Shown one piece after another: positions 10,642 through 22,061 of a stretch of DNA of 64,000 bases (positions are counted from its first letter, which is position 1; each line of letters begins with the position of its first letter). Below the pieces are notes generated by a model. That model made no database searches. It was not told where the DNA came from and saw only the letters and a list, made by a program, of their open reading frames with translations. Source of the DNA: Nemertoderma westbladi. Lineage: Eukaryota; Xenacoelomorpha; Nemertodermatida; Nemertodermatidae. The DNA is taken from assembly GCA_032718475.1 (NCBI GenBank), contig JAUCBJ010000539.1, forward strand, positions 31,742 through 95,741, read 5' to 3'. Both the position numbers and the translations under genes were made by a program.

Positions 10642-11943
10642 TTATGACCTTTCTGAGTGGATGGGACACATAAATAGTGGTTGCCCACTCTCATCAGCTA
10701 GCTTCACCAGACAATCCATCAACACCATCATGTTTGCATACCAGGGCGCGTTCCATGACTGACGGTCCAACATTCGCATGACCTGACCCCTTGTTGCATG
10801 GCAACACCTAGCCGGCGACAGACCACAACGGTTGATAACCTCTATTATAAACCTGGCGTGATGCAATTGGTCGAATCCAACCAGCTTTAACTTCTTCATC
10901 AACCGATCGTATCTCAATTGGAGATGGTCTCGAAGTTCCTCTTTCTCAAACTGGTCCGCTGGGCCAAAAAGCGTTGTTTCCACGGTTATAAACAATGGGA
11001 TTGTTAACGTTGTGTAACCATAGTAACGCCTAGTCACCAGCGGTCTGCCGAAGACCCTCTTTAAGATCCGTTGGTCTAACTGGTAGGCTAATTCCCCCAT
11101 CAACCTGAGATCTCTATCCGACGTGTTTGAACGGTTGCACGGCATTACGTTTATCGTTGACTTCCTAATTATTCGAGTTCTAGCAACCGGACGATTTTCT
11201 CGTCTACGGTTGAATCCACTCGACGTAGGAATGTTATTGGCTGTGATTCCAAGACCAGATGTTAGATCATTCGATGTTACGTCAGCTGGGTACATAGTAG
11301 GCACATTGACTTGTTGCGACCGTTCTCTCGTTTCATTGCGGATTTCGTCTTCAATGTCCAAGCGATTTAACCGTGAAGACAGTTCATTCTGTAATCTATT
11401 ATTATCATCGTATTGAGGGATTTCTGTGGTCTCAACCCATTCCTCCCTCTTCGGTGTTGGACATCCCGAACTGTACGTTACTCTGTGGATTCTCTTTCTC
11501 GATGGCGCCGAGCTCCCTTCACTTCCGCTCCAGTCCTCGAAAAAGGCGCCCGAATTTTCTTCTATTTGAGTCTCAAACACTTCGTCCGTGAGATCGAACT
11601 CTTGGCGCAGTGGTGGTGGTTTCCTGGCCCCTGTCCACCCGGGGGTTGATGTGTTCCTCGGAACTACGGTTGGTATTCGCGACCTGTTGAATGGAACTGA
11701 TTCATCGAGATTTTCTCTAGGATTTTCTCGACTAGCGTTGGTGTCGAACAACGTTTTCTTTGTTTTATCTAAGGTTTCCTGATGACGTCTTGTCTTGTGT
11801 TCCTCAGCCAGATCTCCGATTTTTTTAATCCAATCGGTGATGGATCTCTGGATTGTATCCGCTGACCGGATGCTCTCTTCCAGCCTCAATGTCATCTCCG
11901 ACTTAGCATCTGTCGTGTATCGGCCAGGACTACTGCGATCCAT
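10642..11943 (-). CDS. Speriolin-like (SPATC1 family) protein, single exon
   Basis: The ATG at 11941-11943 (G at -3 and G at +4) opens 433 codons; in-frame sequence upstream has no earlier ATG. The N-terminal part is hydrophilic and low in complexity. The last 140 residues or so carry the speriolin C-terminal pattern: LMGELAYQLDQRILKRVF, RYYGYTT, LRDHLQLRYDRLMKKL, a FIIEVINRCG stretch, and a closing LMDCLVKLADESGQPLF. Speriolin proteins are known from spermatogenic cells and the sperm centriole/connecting region in mammals, so a germ-cell or centrosomal role is inferred by family only. There is no intron, no signal peptide and no membrane segment. An intronless copy could be a retrogene; no poly-A tail or flanking duplication was found. 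The frame is intact and likely functional. Confidence 0.78.
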   Translation of the reverse strand: MDRSSPGRYTTDAKSEMTLRLEESIRSADTIQRSITDWIKKIGDLAEEHKTRRHQETLDKTKKTLFDTNASRENPRENLDESVPFNRSRIPTVVPRNTSTPGWTGARKPPPLRQEFDLTDEVFETQIEENSGAFFEDWSGSEGSSAPSRKRIHRVTYSSGCPTPKREEWVETTEIPQYDDNNRLQNELSSRLNRLDIEDEIRNETRERSQQVNVPTMYPADVTSNDLTSGLGITANNIPTSSGFNRRRENRPVARTRIIRKSTINVMPCNRSNTSDRDLRLMGELAYQLDQRILKRVFGRPLVTRRYYGYTTLTIPLFITVETTLFGPADQFEKEELRDHLQLRYDRLMKKLKLVGFDQLHHARFIIEVINRCGLSPARCCHATRGQVMRMLDRQSWNAPWYANMMVLMDCLVKLADESGQPLFMCPIHSERS

Positions 11944-12289
11944 AGCTATCGAAATTGTTGATACTTTTTTTCGGTTAAAAAGTGTTGAAGTGAAACAAAT
12001 CAACTGCGTATTTCTAACATCTATTTTTGCATAATTGTATAATTTAGCACTATGGCACTATACGTTTTGCTTAATTTAAGTAAGAGCATCTTAAGTGTTC
12101 GTGATATAAAAAGCAAATAATCTTGCCTGTTCCAGAAAAACCATCAACCATAAAGAAAAAATGAAAAGGCTACATAAATCATTACAACTAAAAAGTTACA
12201 TAAACGTACATAAATTTACAAAAAATATAATAATCGGTCTATGTAGAACGCTTTGTAGCCTGGGAAACAAATTAAACTAATATTAGATA
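11944..12289. other. Upstream flank of the speriolin-like gene; nothing assigned
   Basis: This AT-rich flank should hold the promoter of the minus-strand gene, but no clear TATA box or other site can be defended. Confidence 0.4.
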
Positions 12290-12440
12290 GGCCCCCCTCA
12301 CACGAGGCAACTTGTTTCTGCAACTTGTTTCCGAAACTTGTTGCTGGCCCCCCTCTCACACAGAAACAAATTGCTGCAACTTGTTTCTGCAACTTGTTTC
12401 CGAAACTTGTTGCTGGCCCCCCTCACACACAGAAACTTGT
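12290..12440. repeat. Tandem repeat, about 65-70-bp units
   Basis: Two full units and a partial share GCAACTTGTTTCTGCAACTT, CCGAAACTTGTTGCTGG and CCCCCCTCACACA. Within each unit the 12-base AACTTGTTTCYG motif is itself repeated. No function can be assigned. Confidence 0.8.
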
Positions 12441-12734
12441 TACTCAAGAAAATAAATATTATTTCAAAATAAATAGCATTAGATGGAATTAGAAGCTATT
12501 TAAACCCAAGCATTATTGATATTGACTGAGCCCAATGGAAATATATATCTATATCAAAACGATGAGATTCTATATAAATAATGATACTGTGTTTAGCCAC
12601 TAACATCTTTAAATGCACAAAATTAGTAGACAAAAATAATGAAAAATTAATTATTAAATTACATACTGGATTGGAGATTGTATTAATTAGACGCCGATGA
12701 TTGTTCAGACTTTACTTTTATAAAGAAGTAACTA

Positions 12735-13630
12735 TACATACTATGGAAACCTTTATTTATTGCTTTTAACATGCGAAATCTTAATTCAAATCTAATATCG
12801 CTGATACGTTTTTTAAATATATGCTGGGCTCTAACTGTTGAGGGTACCAAATCTCTGGATGGCACTTATACAAGAACGATTGATACACAGGGTTCATTGA
12901 GTCAAGCAGGCCTACAATGAACACATCTCTAATCAAACACTATGCAACATTGGAGTGTCCCATTAGTTCCCCCACTTGACACTTGGACGGAGCCACCTCC
13001 GCTTTGCAGGATATTGCATTCGGAGCGAGGACCATCATGTGCAGAGATTTGTGTTTTGGCGACCTCATGGAGTGAATAAGAATGGTGTGGACATTCCGTG
13101 ACTTTCTTGATACGCCTTTAAAAGGAAACTGGATTTGAAGATGCAGGTGCTCTAACAAACGTCATTGGTGATAGGGAGTTGTGCCGCAATGCAGCACCAT
13201 GATAGTAGTAGATGGGACCATGAATGGAAGCTGGTGATATTGTTCAGAGAGTAATATACTCTCTTTAAAAATAAAATTAAAAAAAATGGGCGAGCCACGA
13301 AGTGAGCGAGCTAAGCCAAAAAAAAGGCAAAGACCCCACAAACGTGTTACTGAGAACATTATATACCTTATTTTATATAGAAATAACGGTAGATGCTATG
13401 GAAACCTTAAATGTTTATTGCTTTTATCATGCGATATCGTAATTATATAGCAAATCTAATAACTTTAATATGTTTCATAAATATAACGTATTATTCATTA
13501 TGTACAAAAAACTAATTAAATGAGACAAAAACGCAGAAAAAAGTTGATTATTATTTTATAGATTATTATAACTGAGTATTACACAGTTCTTCAGTCACCG
13601 GTGGTTACAGTACAGCTAGATGGTTACAGA
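12735..13630 (+). repeat. Composite repeat, copy 1, enclosing a LINE remnant
   Basis: The block matches 16200-16990 in the same orientation, including TGGGCGAG..CACGAAGTGAGCGAG, CCCCACAAACGTGTTACTGAGA and a closing AT-rich section with CATGCGATATCGTAATTATA. Inside copy 1, the TATGGAAACCTT...TTATTGCTTTT...CATGCGA segment occurs on both sides of the LINE remnant (12740 and 13398), like short direct repeats of an enclosing element. Confidence 0.7.
12827..13240 (+). pseudogene. Decayed LINE reverse-transcriptase 3' end (same family as 33514-34800)
   Basis: Translated pieces in shifting frames match the C-terminal part of the intact RT at 33556-34749: ALTVEGTKSLDGT-like text, the RLRFAGHC region, and the closing GDRELW region. 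Frameshifts and stops are frequent, so this is an old insertion. It ends near TAGTAGTAG at 13203, the same trinucleotide that tails the young copies. Confidence 0.75.
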
Positions 13631-14440
13631 TATGCCGCTCGAATTCAACCTCACCATAATACCGGTTTTGGGTATAATCGCTACGCCGACAACCGACAAC
13701 CAACGCCGACAACCATTATTAAAGCTAATTAATGTTAATTATTAATTGTGGGAAAGGAACAGGTTACAGTGTAAGGTTATTCTAACCAAAACAATAAACG
13801 AGAGTTACGAACTCAGGGGTATACAGACGTTTCGGCCTAGGACGTTTCGATCCAGGACGTTTCGGCCCGGACATTTCGGCCCGGACGATTCGGCCCGGAC
13901 GTTTCGGCCCGTGACTGTAACCGAATGAAAAGGCCAACTTGTTTGATATGATAATAATAATTCATTAAAAGTATAATTATTTCACAATAACATACAAACA
14001 CTTAATGAAATATCTTTCATGAAATGGCTATTTAATTTATTTCAATCAAAATAAAATAAACATTATGCATGTGGTGCTCTGCCCCATTATGTTTTGCGGC
14101 CGAAAAAATGCAAGTCAGAACAAAACGTTTGGTACCGAGTACCACATTGCTAATAAACTAACTAAAGCGAATCAATTTCATGAACCATTTAGGGCTTAAA
14201 TCTCGTCTGATCGATATATTTTGGAGATACTTCATTAATTTTAAACATTACTCAATTGATAATTCTTGTAGCTGGACAGTGTGTTGCAGCTATGTCTTAA
14301 TGATCTGTTGAAACAATAACTCTATAAATAACATTCACCTATGGTGGCTGATGGATTAATGGTACTGTACATCTTTACTTTGACTTATAAAAAAGAGTTG
14401 TATCTCATTTGATTCATAGGATATTGTAAATATAGTGCCC
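13631..14440. other. No gene seen; contains a short array at 13826
   Basis: An 18-bp-type array lies at 13826-13911 (separate entry). The rest is AT-rich and without supported features. Text at 13749-13800 (GGAACAGGTTACAG, ATTCTAACC, AACAATAAACGA) recurs at 24163-24215, and related text lies in the foldback at 50860-51315. Confidence 0.45.
13826..13911. repeat. Short tandem array of a GACGTTTCGGCCC-type motif
   Basis: Six near-copies of a 13-18-base unit follow one another, with variants GACGTTTCGATCCAG and GACGATTCGGCCCG. The array is too regular for chance and contains no gene. It may be the end of a non-autonomous transposon with repeated binding sites. Confidence 0.75.
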
Positions 14441-15846
14441 GTTACGGACTCACATGCAAATGGACAAAGAAAAATTACCCATTTGTATTTTGACAAATTC
14501 TCTTGAAATGTTTAACGCCATACGTAATAACTTTCACAATGCGAGGTAGATACATCAAATTTTGTAAATTTGTAAGTTAATAGCAGAAACATATGGTGGT
14601 AAACCTCATTTATAGAGAAATTGTTCATTACGGACTCACAGAAAAAAATGTTACGGACTCACACTTGAAATCGTTATGCACTCGTTATATATTTTAGAAA
14701 AAAGAGCAACGACCAATGAATGTTTATGGTATTTATTCAATAAATAATATATTTATTGCTTATATACCTTTCGCTTTCACAATGTACCTTAAGTATCACT
14801 ATTAGATATATCTTTAGTAGTGTTCATAATTTGAGTAGGCATATTTGGTGTGTGTATAGTAGTGTATATTTAATATCCTATAAGTTCATATGACCATAAT
14901 TTGTTAAAATGACCCATTTCTAATTCTTTAACAACATAAATACCACGTTCACGGAAAATTTTTTATACTGGAAAATAAATTTTGAACAGTATTTCATTGT
15001 ATTTAAGTTTTACGATCACTACTATCACAGTACTTAAGTTATTCCACCTTGGCGTAGTTGGTTAAATCGGTGGCATTTAAATCACATTTCTCCTTGGTCG
15101 TGGGTTCGATCCCATCATGAGGGCTAGGGTAGTTTTCGTTTCGGCACGAATACTTTAAAGACCATAAAGGGACTTATTAGCCAGGGCGCATCTCTTAGTT
15201 CTGTAAATGGTAGCTAAATGAGAACTGGAGTTTCCTCTGGGGAATATAGGAGGGGACCGCACTGGAAATAATTATTGAGACTTTGTACGTAATCCCTGGC
15301 CTAACGGACGATATGTTTTGTATCTCTATCCATCATTCGCTCACTCGTTTCATGAAATCTTGGCGAACTTCGAGTGTATCATACTATACCATCTTGGTCA
15401 GTAACTTCTGTCATCCGTGATATATGCCGTTTGGCCCTTTCGGCCCAGAAATGTGAGTATTAGACGTAAGAGACAGGATTAAACGGGCGCAATGAGGAAT
15501 GTCGTACATTAGGATGATGTATGAATGAATACGTTCGAATGTACTGTCGATGGACAATTGTCAGACTAAAAGGAGCTGAATACTTTCAGTTTACATAGTG
15601 AATAATGTATACAAAGCAGAATGATTCTTACCTAACCTACCGCCTGGTGAGTCCGTAACGGAAAATTTGTGAGTCCGTAACGCTATTCTTAAACAGTTCA
15701 GCTGCAATACAGACCATAGAGACCTAATGGATGGTTTTGATTGGTTGTAAACCCAAAGGAAAATGATTGTCAGTGCAATACACATGCGGGGTGTACTCCA
15801 AATTAAAACTTTAAGTACTTTTCGTTACGGACTCACATAATTCTGT
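14441..15846. mobile_element. Non-autonomous element studded with GTTACGGACTCAC motifs
   Basis: The 13-base motif occurs at 14441, 14627 (variant CATTACGGACTCA), 14650 and 15834 in direct orientation, and inverted at 15647 and 15669. No ORF is credible. A SINE sits inside (15043-15310). Terminal inverted repeats and a target duplication could not be fixed, so the limits are only those of the motif cluster. This is an interpretation; the motif count is observed. Confidence 0.5.
15043..15310 (+). repeat. tRNA-derived SINE, family A, copy 1
   Basis: A tRNA-like head (GGCGTAGTTGGTTAAATCGG as A box, GTGGGTTCGATCCC as B box) is followed by a body with TTTCGTTTCGGCACGAATAC, GCCAGGGCGC, TTTCCTCTGGGGA and GGACCGCACTGGAAATAAT, ending GTAATCCCTGGCCTAACGG. 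The same body appears inverted at 25471-25727 and 57447-57654. Confidence 0.85.
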
Positions 15847-16192
15847 AGGCCAAATCTAAAATTTTTGAAACATTGAATACACAATGCTATTCTGTCAATA
15901 TTCAAATTTTTATCATCAATAAGCTTCTAATAAATGTTGAATTTTCGGTTGGTGTAATTACCTGTCTTAATCAGACAATTTCAATGGTAGTAAGATTATG
16001 TCAAAAATGACATGTAATAATTTCTGCAAATTTGAAAATACGTAAAAAAAATTTCTCATATTCAATAATGTAAAACCAGTTGTTACCCTCAAAAAAATTA
16101 AGAATCCGTCACTTTTATTAAAAATTTAATTCTTTCTTGTCATTTTGATACCAAAATTATGCTGATTAGATGACTTTTTATGTTCGACATAA
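15847..16192. other. No gene seen
   Basis: AT-rich sequence without a defensible frame, repeat or site. Confidence 0.5.
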
Positions 16193-16990
16193 GTGTTACA
16201 TCAATGGTGGAATTGCCCTTCTCCTATATGTGAGTTAAAGGGGGCTCTAACTGCTGAGGGTACCAAATCTCGGGATGGCACTTATATGCAATACTACGCA
16301 GGGTTTATTTTGTCAAGTACAATGAACACATCTCCAATCAAACACTATACAACATTGCTGTCTCATTACTCCCCCTACTTGACACTTGAACGGACCCGCC
16401 TCCGCTTTGCAAGACATTGCATTGCATTCGCAGTGATGATCATCCAGTGCAAAGACTTGTGTTTTGGCGACATCATGGAGTGAATAAGCATGGTGTGGAC
16501 ATTCCGTGACTTTCTTAGACGCCATTTAAAGGACACTGGATTTGAACTGTCACGGGTGATAAGTAGTTGTGTCGCAATGCAGCATGCTGACAGTAGTAGA
16601 TGGGGCCATGAATGGAAGCTGATGATATTGTTCAGAGAGTAATATACTCTCTTTAATAAATAAAATTAAAAAAGTGGGCGAGACACGAAGTGAGCGAGCC
16701 AAGCCAAAAAAAAAGGCAAAGACCCCACAAACGTGTTACTGAGAGTGTAATATACCATTATTTTATATTGAACTAACGGTACATTCTATGGAAACCTTAA
16801 TATTTTATTGCTTTTATCATGCGATATCGTAATTATATAGCAAATCTAATAACTTTAATATGTTTTATAAATATAACGTATTATTCATTACGCTTTATTA
16901 TTTATGTATTACCTTTTTATTATTTATGAATTACGCTTTATTATTTATGTATTACGCTGTTCTTTAGTTAGTGCAGCTGGATGGTTACTA
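16193..16990 (+). repeat. Composite repeat, copy 2, enclosing a LINE remnant
   Basis: This is the direct-orientation partner of 12735-13630, at high identity from the LINE remnant through the CACGAAGTGAGCGAG block to the AT-rich end. The LINE remnant at 16228-16640 again carries ALTAEGTKS-like and RLRFARHC-like text in broken frames and ends at AGTAGTAG (16591). Because both copies share the remnant and the same flank, the composite was duplicated or transposed as a unit. Confidence 0.7.
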
Positions 16991-17030
16991 TAATTCACGT
17001 GTTCGGTATCTATGCACCACATAAGTCTGT

Positions 17031-20000
17031 AAGTGCTAACGCGGGATTTCCTTGGTAAAGTGACACCATACCAGTGATTTCTGAAAGTACCAATGTGCTA
17101 ACTCAGTAACAGACTTTAGCAACATTTAGCAACACCAATTCTGCACCACCCGCAAGAGGGCTCAAGTGTTCTAAAGTGCTAACTTACTAAAAACACCAAT
17201 AACAATAGTAATATTAGCAAAGTTAGGAGTTTGAAGTGATGGTATCTGTAAATCTTGGAAGATAATGATTAGGTGTTTTTGTGTTGAATATTTCAAGACA
17301 CCACACATCATAAAGTGCTAACTCATTATTCTTCTTTGGAATGTGAAAGGATATTGAATATATTATAATATTAATTATGTAATCATTTGTTTCCAACATA
17401 TCAATATTTATTTAGTTTCAACAACGTCAATAGAATCAAAATATTTATATTAAAATTTATGTAACATTACAGAACATAGTTTTTCTAATGTTTCTTATAG
17501 TGTTATTGATTGTTTGAAAATCAAGATGTTCAGAATAAATTTAAATTACATTATTTGAACGTTACAAATTGGTTGGTAACATTATTTCAACGTTTCAAAA
17601 TAATTATAAACTGAATTGGGGGGTGGGGGGGTGTACACACCAAATTTTATACTACCAAGTTTTTGCTAATTTCATTTGTGAAAATGTTCTCAAACATATA
17701 AAATATGTTCAATTAAAATATTTTATAACGTTCTATATTTTTCATTTTCAAAATAAAACAGAGAATCCTAAAAAAATGTTCTCCTTTTTAAACAATAGAA
17801 CAAACATTTCTGCATTTCCAATCGCTGATTTCTCAGGCTACCAAAGGGGGTCAGAACCTTAATGCGCATATAAGACAATGAATGCTTGTATTTATGGATG
17901 TACAGTATGTTACCACTATATGATTTCTGCTGACTGGAATTATTTATTTCTGAAACACATTGTCATCTATATTGTGATCTATGGTTGATTAAAAAGCAAT
18001 AAACACAATAAACTCAATAAATAGAATGCTGTGCCGGCTTGACGACAAAATTGAGCCACCACAACTCCCTATCACCCATGACATTTGCTAGATCATCCGA
18101 ATCTTCAAGGCCAGTGTCCTTTAAGATGCGTATCAAGAAAGTCATGGGCTGTCCCGCATGCTTATTCACTGCATGAGGCTACCAAAGAACAAGATTATGC
18201 ACTGACTGGTCCACACGGCGAAAGCAATGTCCTGCAAAGCGGAGGCGGGTTTGTTCTAGTGTCAAGCCTGGGGGAACCAATGAGACACCTCCAATGTTAT
18301 ATAGTGTCTGGTTGGAGATGTGTGGATTGTACTTGACACAGTGAACCCGGCGTAGCATTCTTGTGAATGTGCCATCCAGAGATTTGGTATCCTCTGCAGT
18401 TAGAGCCCAGCATGGACTCCCATAGAGGAGTACTGGAACTACTGCTGCTCTAAATAATCGTACCTTAAGATTCCGATTAATTCTATGTGATTTCCAAATC
18501 CTGGAAAGCCTATTCAAGGCTGCCCATGCCTTTCTCTTGCGTATTCGAAGGTCTCGCCTGACCTCCGGATCCATGAACCCTGGTGACAGAAATCGTCCAC
18601 ATGCTCAAGCATACCATCCTTTGAGCTTATGCTCATTCGGGCAGACCCTTGCTGATGACTTTCATAGTTAACTGTCAAAATTTTGGTCATTTTTGGAGTT
18701 AATAAAAAGACCAACACTAGAAGCAGCATGTTCTAATGTGCTGAGTGAGCCGTTGGGCTCCCTCTAATGATTCTGAGAGTACTCCTAAGTCATCAGCAAA
18801 GTCTAGATCCGTTAGGTACTTGGCAGGATTTCCTCGACTTCTGGAGCCAGTAGGTGGAGTTACCATCACCCCATCACCATTATGATGATCTAGTGACATG
18901 CTTATAGTCAACCATAATTATGAACAAGAATGGCGCAAGTGTGTCTCCCTGGAGGACGCCCCATAACACTTAAAGTGGTTCTGTGTCACCGTCAGCAGTA
19001 GACACAAATGTTGTCGAACCATCGTATACTGATCTGATTGCTGCAATAATTTCATCAGGAATCCCATATAATGAAAGTATGCTGAACATACGTGAGCGAA
19101 AGACTGAATAAAAGGCCTTGAATAAGTCAACAAAGATAACAGCCAGATGCCTGTCTTTCTTTTTTGATCAATCTCTTCAATTATCCTTCTAAGTACCAAA
19201 ATGGGCTCCATGATCTCACGACCTTTGCGGAACCCATTCTGATTTCCAAGGAGCAGTCTCTCAATGGGATCCAGAGGGATCAATGGGATCTAGATAAGCT
19301 TTAAACACTCAGGTATTTTAAAGACCTCAGGGGGACACCATCTACTCCACTACTGGCACGATTGGTCTTAATGCTCTTTGCAGCAGCCTTCACTTCTGCA
19401 AAGGGGATATCGCCAATGGGAACATCTGGGAGTACAGACTCAGAATACTTTTACTTCTGTAAAGTTATCAGGCGATACCCTGTCATTGAATTAAATACAC
19501 TGCATTCCGGGACATGGCTTATTGGTTTTATGTATGTATTTACAGAGGTTTAAAGTTTTGACCTCGAAAAGACCAAGAATAGCAGCGGTGTGCAATAATG
19601 GGTAAGAAATTGGTGACACATTTTCAAAATACTTGTAGCAATTTACGTTATAGCAGTATATGTAAAAAATAAAATTTGAGATTGCACGAAATTTGACATA
19701 CAGAATGACCTCTCTATTTTCTGGAAAAGGAAACTTATTGCAAGGATTAAGGATTTAGAATAATATATAATTATGAGAATAAATTAATTAATGGTTGTGA
19801 TTATGTGCCATATTATTGAATGCTTTTAAGAAATCCATTAACTAGTTGCAAAGACATAGACGTGTAATATATGAATTGAATAGGCCTAATGTTAGCACTT
19901 TATGCTTTCTGTTGGCCGGTATTATTCATTTCAGAAACTCATAATCTCCTCTTGTGATCTCGGCTTGATTAATAATCAATTTATTTCAATTTTAGTTATA

Positions 20001-20366
20001 AAATGCTAACATCTGGTCTGGCTTGCTATGCAATAATTATACGACAAAATTAGCCTTAAAGAGCTAACATTTAGAATATGTCTTATGGAGAAACTCTATA
20101 GTGCTAACAGTTAGCACTTTACCTTTTTCAATAATTCTGAATCTGGTCGCTAGGGGGCAGTTGTTAAAATTTGTTGCTATTTGACGTTTTTAATTTGTGC
20201 TTGCAAAGGGGTCAAACTGCTAACACTTCGAAATGAGCCAATCGGAACCTGGAATTGTAGTCAACTTGTCTTAACAAATTTTTTTCAGGGAGTGTTAGCA
20301 CTTTAGGTTAGCACTTTAAAACAGTTAGCACTTTACCATTGCAGGACTGCTGTTTGTTAGCACTTT
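17031..20366. mobile_element. Non-autonomous element with terminal clusters of AAAGTGCTAAC motif
   Basis: The motif AAAGTGCTAAC occurs on the left at 17031, 17092, 17173 and 17312, and in inverted form GTTAGCACTTT on the right at 19891, 20110, 20294, 20308, 20324 and 20356. The left cluster and right cluster face each other, as expected of subterminal transposase-binding sites. The interior holds a later LINE insertion (18022-19505). No transposase frame was found. The ends are set by the outermost motifs. Confidence 0.55.
18022..19505 (-). pseudogene. LINE (non-LTR retrotransposon) reverse transcriptase, frameshifted copy
   Basis: Read on the minus strand, this covers more of the family's 5' side than the other copies: RT entry text (SSGVDGVPPEVFK), NQNGFRKGRE, the LLSLL/FADDLGVLSESL region and the C-terminal RRVHCVKYNPHISNQTLYNIGG region, but in at least four frames with stops. 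It is clearly dead. Its 3' end near 18022 lacks the last 50 bases and TAG tail seen at 33514 and 54592. It lies inside the AAAGTGCTAAC element, so it is younger than that element. Confidence 0.85.
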
Positions 20367-20870
20367 AGTACTTCTAAAAACAGTGAGAGGCTAAGCAAGG
20401 CGTGTATAAAAAACCCACAAGGGGAATAAAATATAAGCCCCCTAACTAAATACTAAGTCGAGCTTATCTTGTCTACTGAAGCTTAAGCTTCCTTTAATGA
20501 GTCTATATGGTGGAGGATTTGTGTTGATGTTGCAAGGCAGACTAGGTGGTTGGCGTCTTGGTACACCCCAATACATGTGAGCAAGTGGGCCGTTTGTCAA
20601 CAATTCCCCGTCACTTTAACTTAATCCAAATAAGCATGTAGACAGTTTGTCTTCTATCAATTCTTGGTTAATCAACTTACATTGAACCGAAAGTTTTACC
20701 ATATGTGTCAACATCTGGTAGGCTGGGTTATCTTTGTCAACTTTAATTAGGGTTACTTTCACATACTTTTATGACGTGACAACATCATCGGAAAATATTT
20801 TAGTAGAAAGCAACATGTTTGTTCTTAAATTAAATTGTTGGCCCATGTGAAGTATACCAGATTTATGTTA

Positions 20871-21007
20871 TAACTTTTTGTTGGGCACAGCTTTTGCAGA
20901 GTCGGCAATGACGTCCAGGTGGGATCGAACTATAGTGACCTCCGGGTTGGAAGTCTGACGCTCTAACCATTTAGCTAGCGGCTCAGGTAAAAGATGGACC
21001 TGGAAAC
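20871..21007 (-). repeat. tRNA-derived SINE, family B, copy 1
   Basis: On the minus strand: CTAAATGGTTAGAGCGTCAG as A box, an anticodon-loop-like CTTCCAA (Gly-TCC type), and AGTTCGATCCCACCTGG as B box. About 130 bp are shared with 54048-54179, including the ACAGCTTTTGCA block and the AAAGATGGACCTGGAAA end. Confidence 0.75.
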
Positions 21008-22061
21008 ACTATCTGATACCTTGTATATATATGATACCTCCTCACGGCCTCCCATCTGTCAATACCATCATATGCTGCCACTGTGCACAACTCTACCGTA
21101 CTTGGCCGTCGTTATATTTCACTTTCAGTTTACCCCATGTGAAGAATTCTAGGTTTTCACGAAAATCTCAGGTTACAATTAATCTTTGGAAGGGCTGAAA
21201 CTACAGTAATAAAAAAAAATTTCAACGAAGTAGATACGTAGAAATGTAAAAAAGTACAAATTATTTATACTGTATGCAGTATATATATAATTCCAATAAA
21301 ATATCACCTGGAATTATTCCCATGGGCTTAATTGTTATGCTAGAGGCCTACTTTTTCGCTCGAACATATCCCAAAATCGTTAGAAAATTGAGTAGGCCTA
21401 CTGTTTCCTAATGGAAAAAAGTAACCCATAGAATTGCATTGATTATACTTTTTTCCCGGCCAAAAAAAAAGTAAAATTAAACATTTTTTGTGGAATTTCT
21501 TAAATTCTATTACATCTGTTGAAAGATAATTGACGTAGAAAAGGTCTGCACGTAATTTGAGCAAAATTCTATAACACACTCAAAAGTTATTGCAACTTTA
21601 GTGTCTGAAAAACGACCTCCAAAACGGAACTCAATATCCAATATTGGTTTATGTAGTTAAGCGGCTCTCTAGTTACGTAATACATATTCGATAACAATAA
21701 AATTATTTAACCAGGGGTGTTTAGACCATTAGCAGCACTTGCGGGGGGTCGATTCGCCCCCCCCCCCCCCGCTGTATTTTTGTAAGCATCCAGTAAAATC
21801 CTACGAAATTTGGGCTGTAGGTGAAAAAATTATCGAAGAACATTTTCCAATAAAAAAAAATGAAAATTTCATAAGGTGGGTATAATAATTTTCATGAAAA
21901 ATAGAAGTAGTCCCAGGACAAAATATAAATTTTTTGATAATCTAAAATCTGATAGTGTGGCAGTGTTGGCTAGCATTAGTAGGTTTTTCACTACGCTGAA
22001 TCGAATGTGATTATATTCCATTTCCGAAAATTGAACTGGATGATATTTTTCGTGCACCTAA
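21008..22061. other. No gene seen
   Basis: AT-rich DNA with a poly-C run near 21759. Short frames at 21340-21579 and 21869-22057 have no recognisable content. Confidence 0.5.

Noticed and set aside
10481-10762. Plus-strand frame starting in a poly-G run
   Set aside because: Begins in homopolymer and overlaps the 3' end of the speriolin-like gene in antisense.
11123-12034. Several plus-strand frames opposite the speriolin-like gene
   Set aside because: Overlapping antisense shadows without domains; the minus frame has a clear conserved domain.
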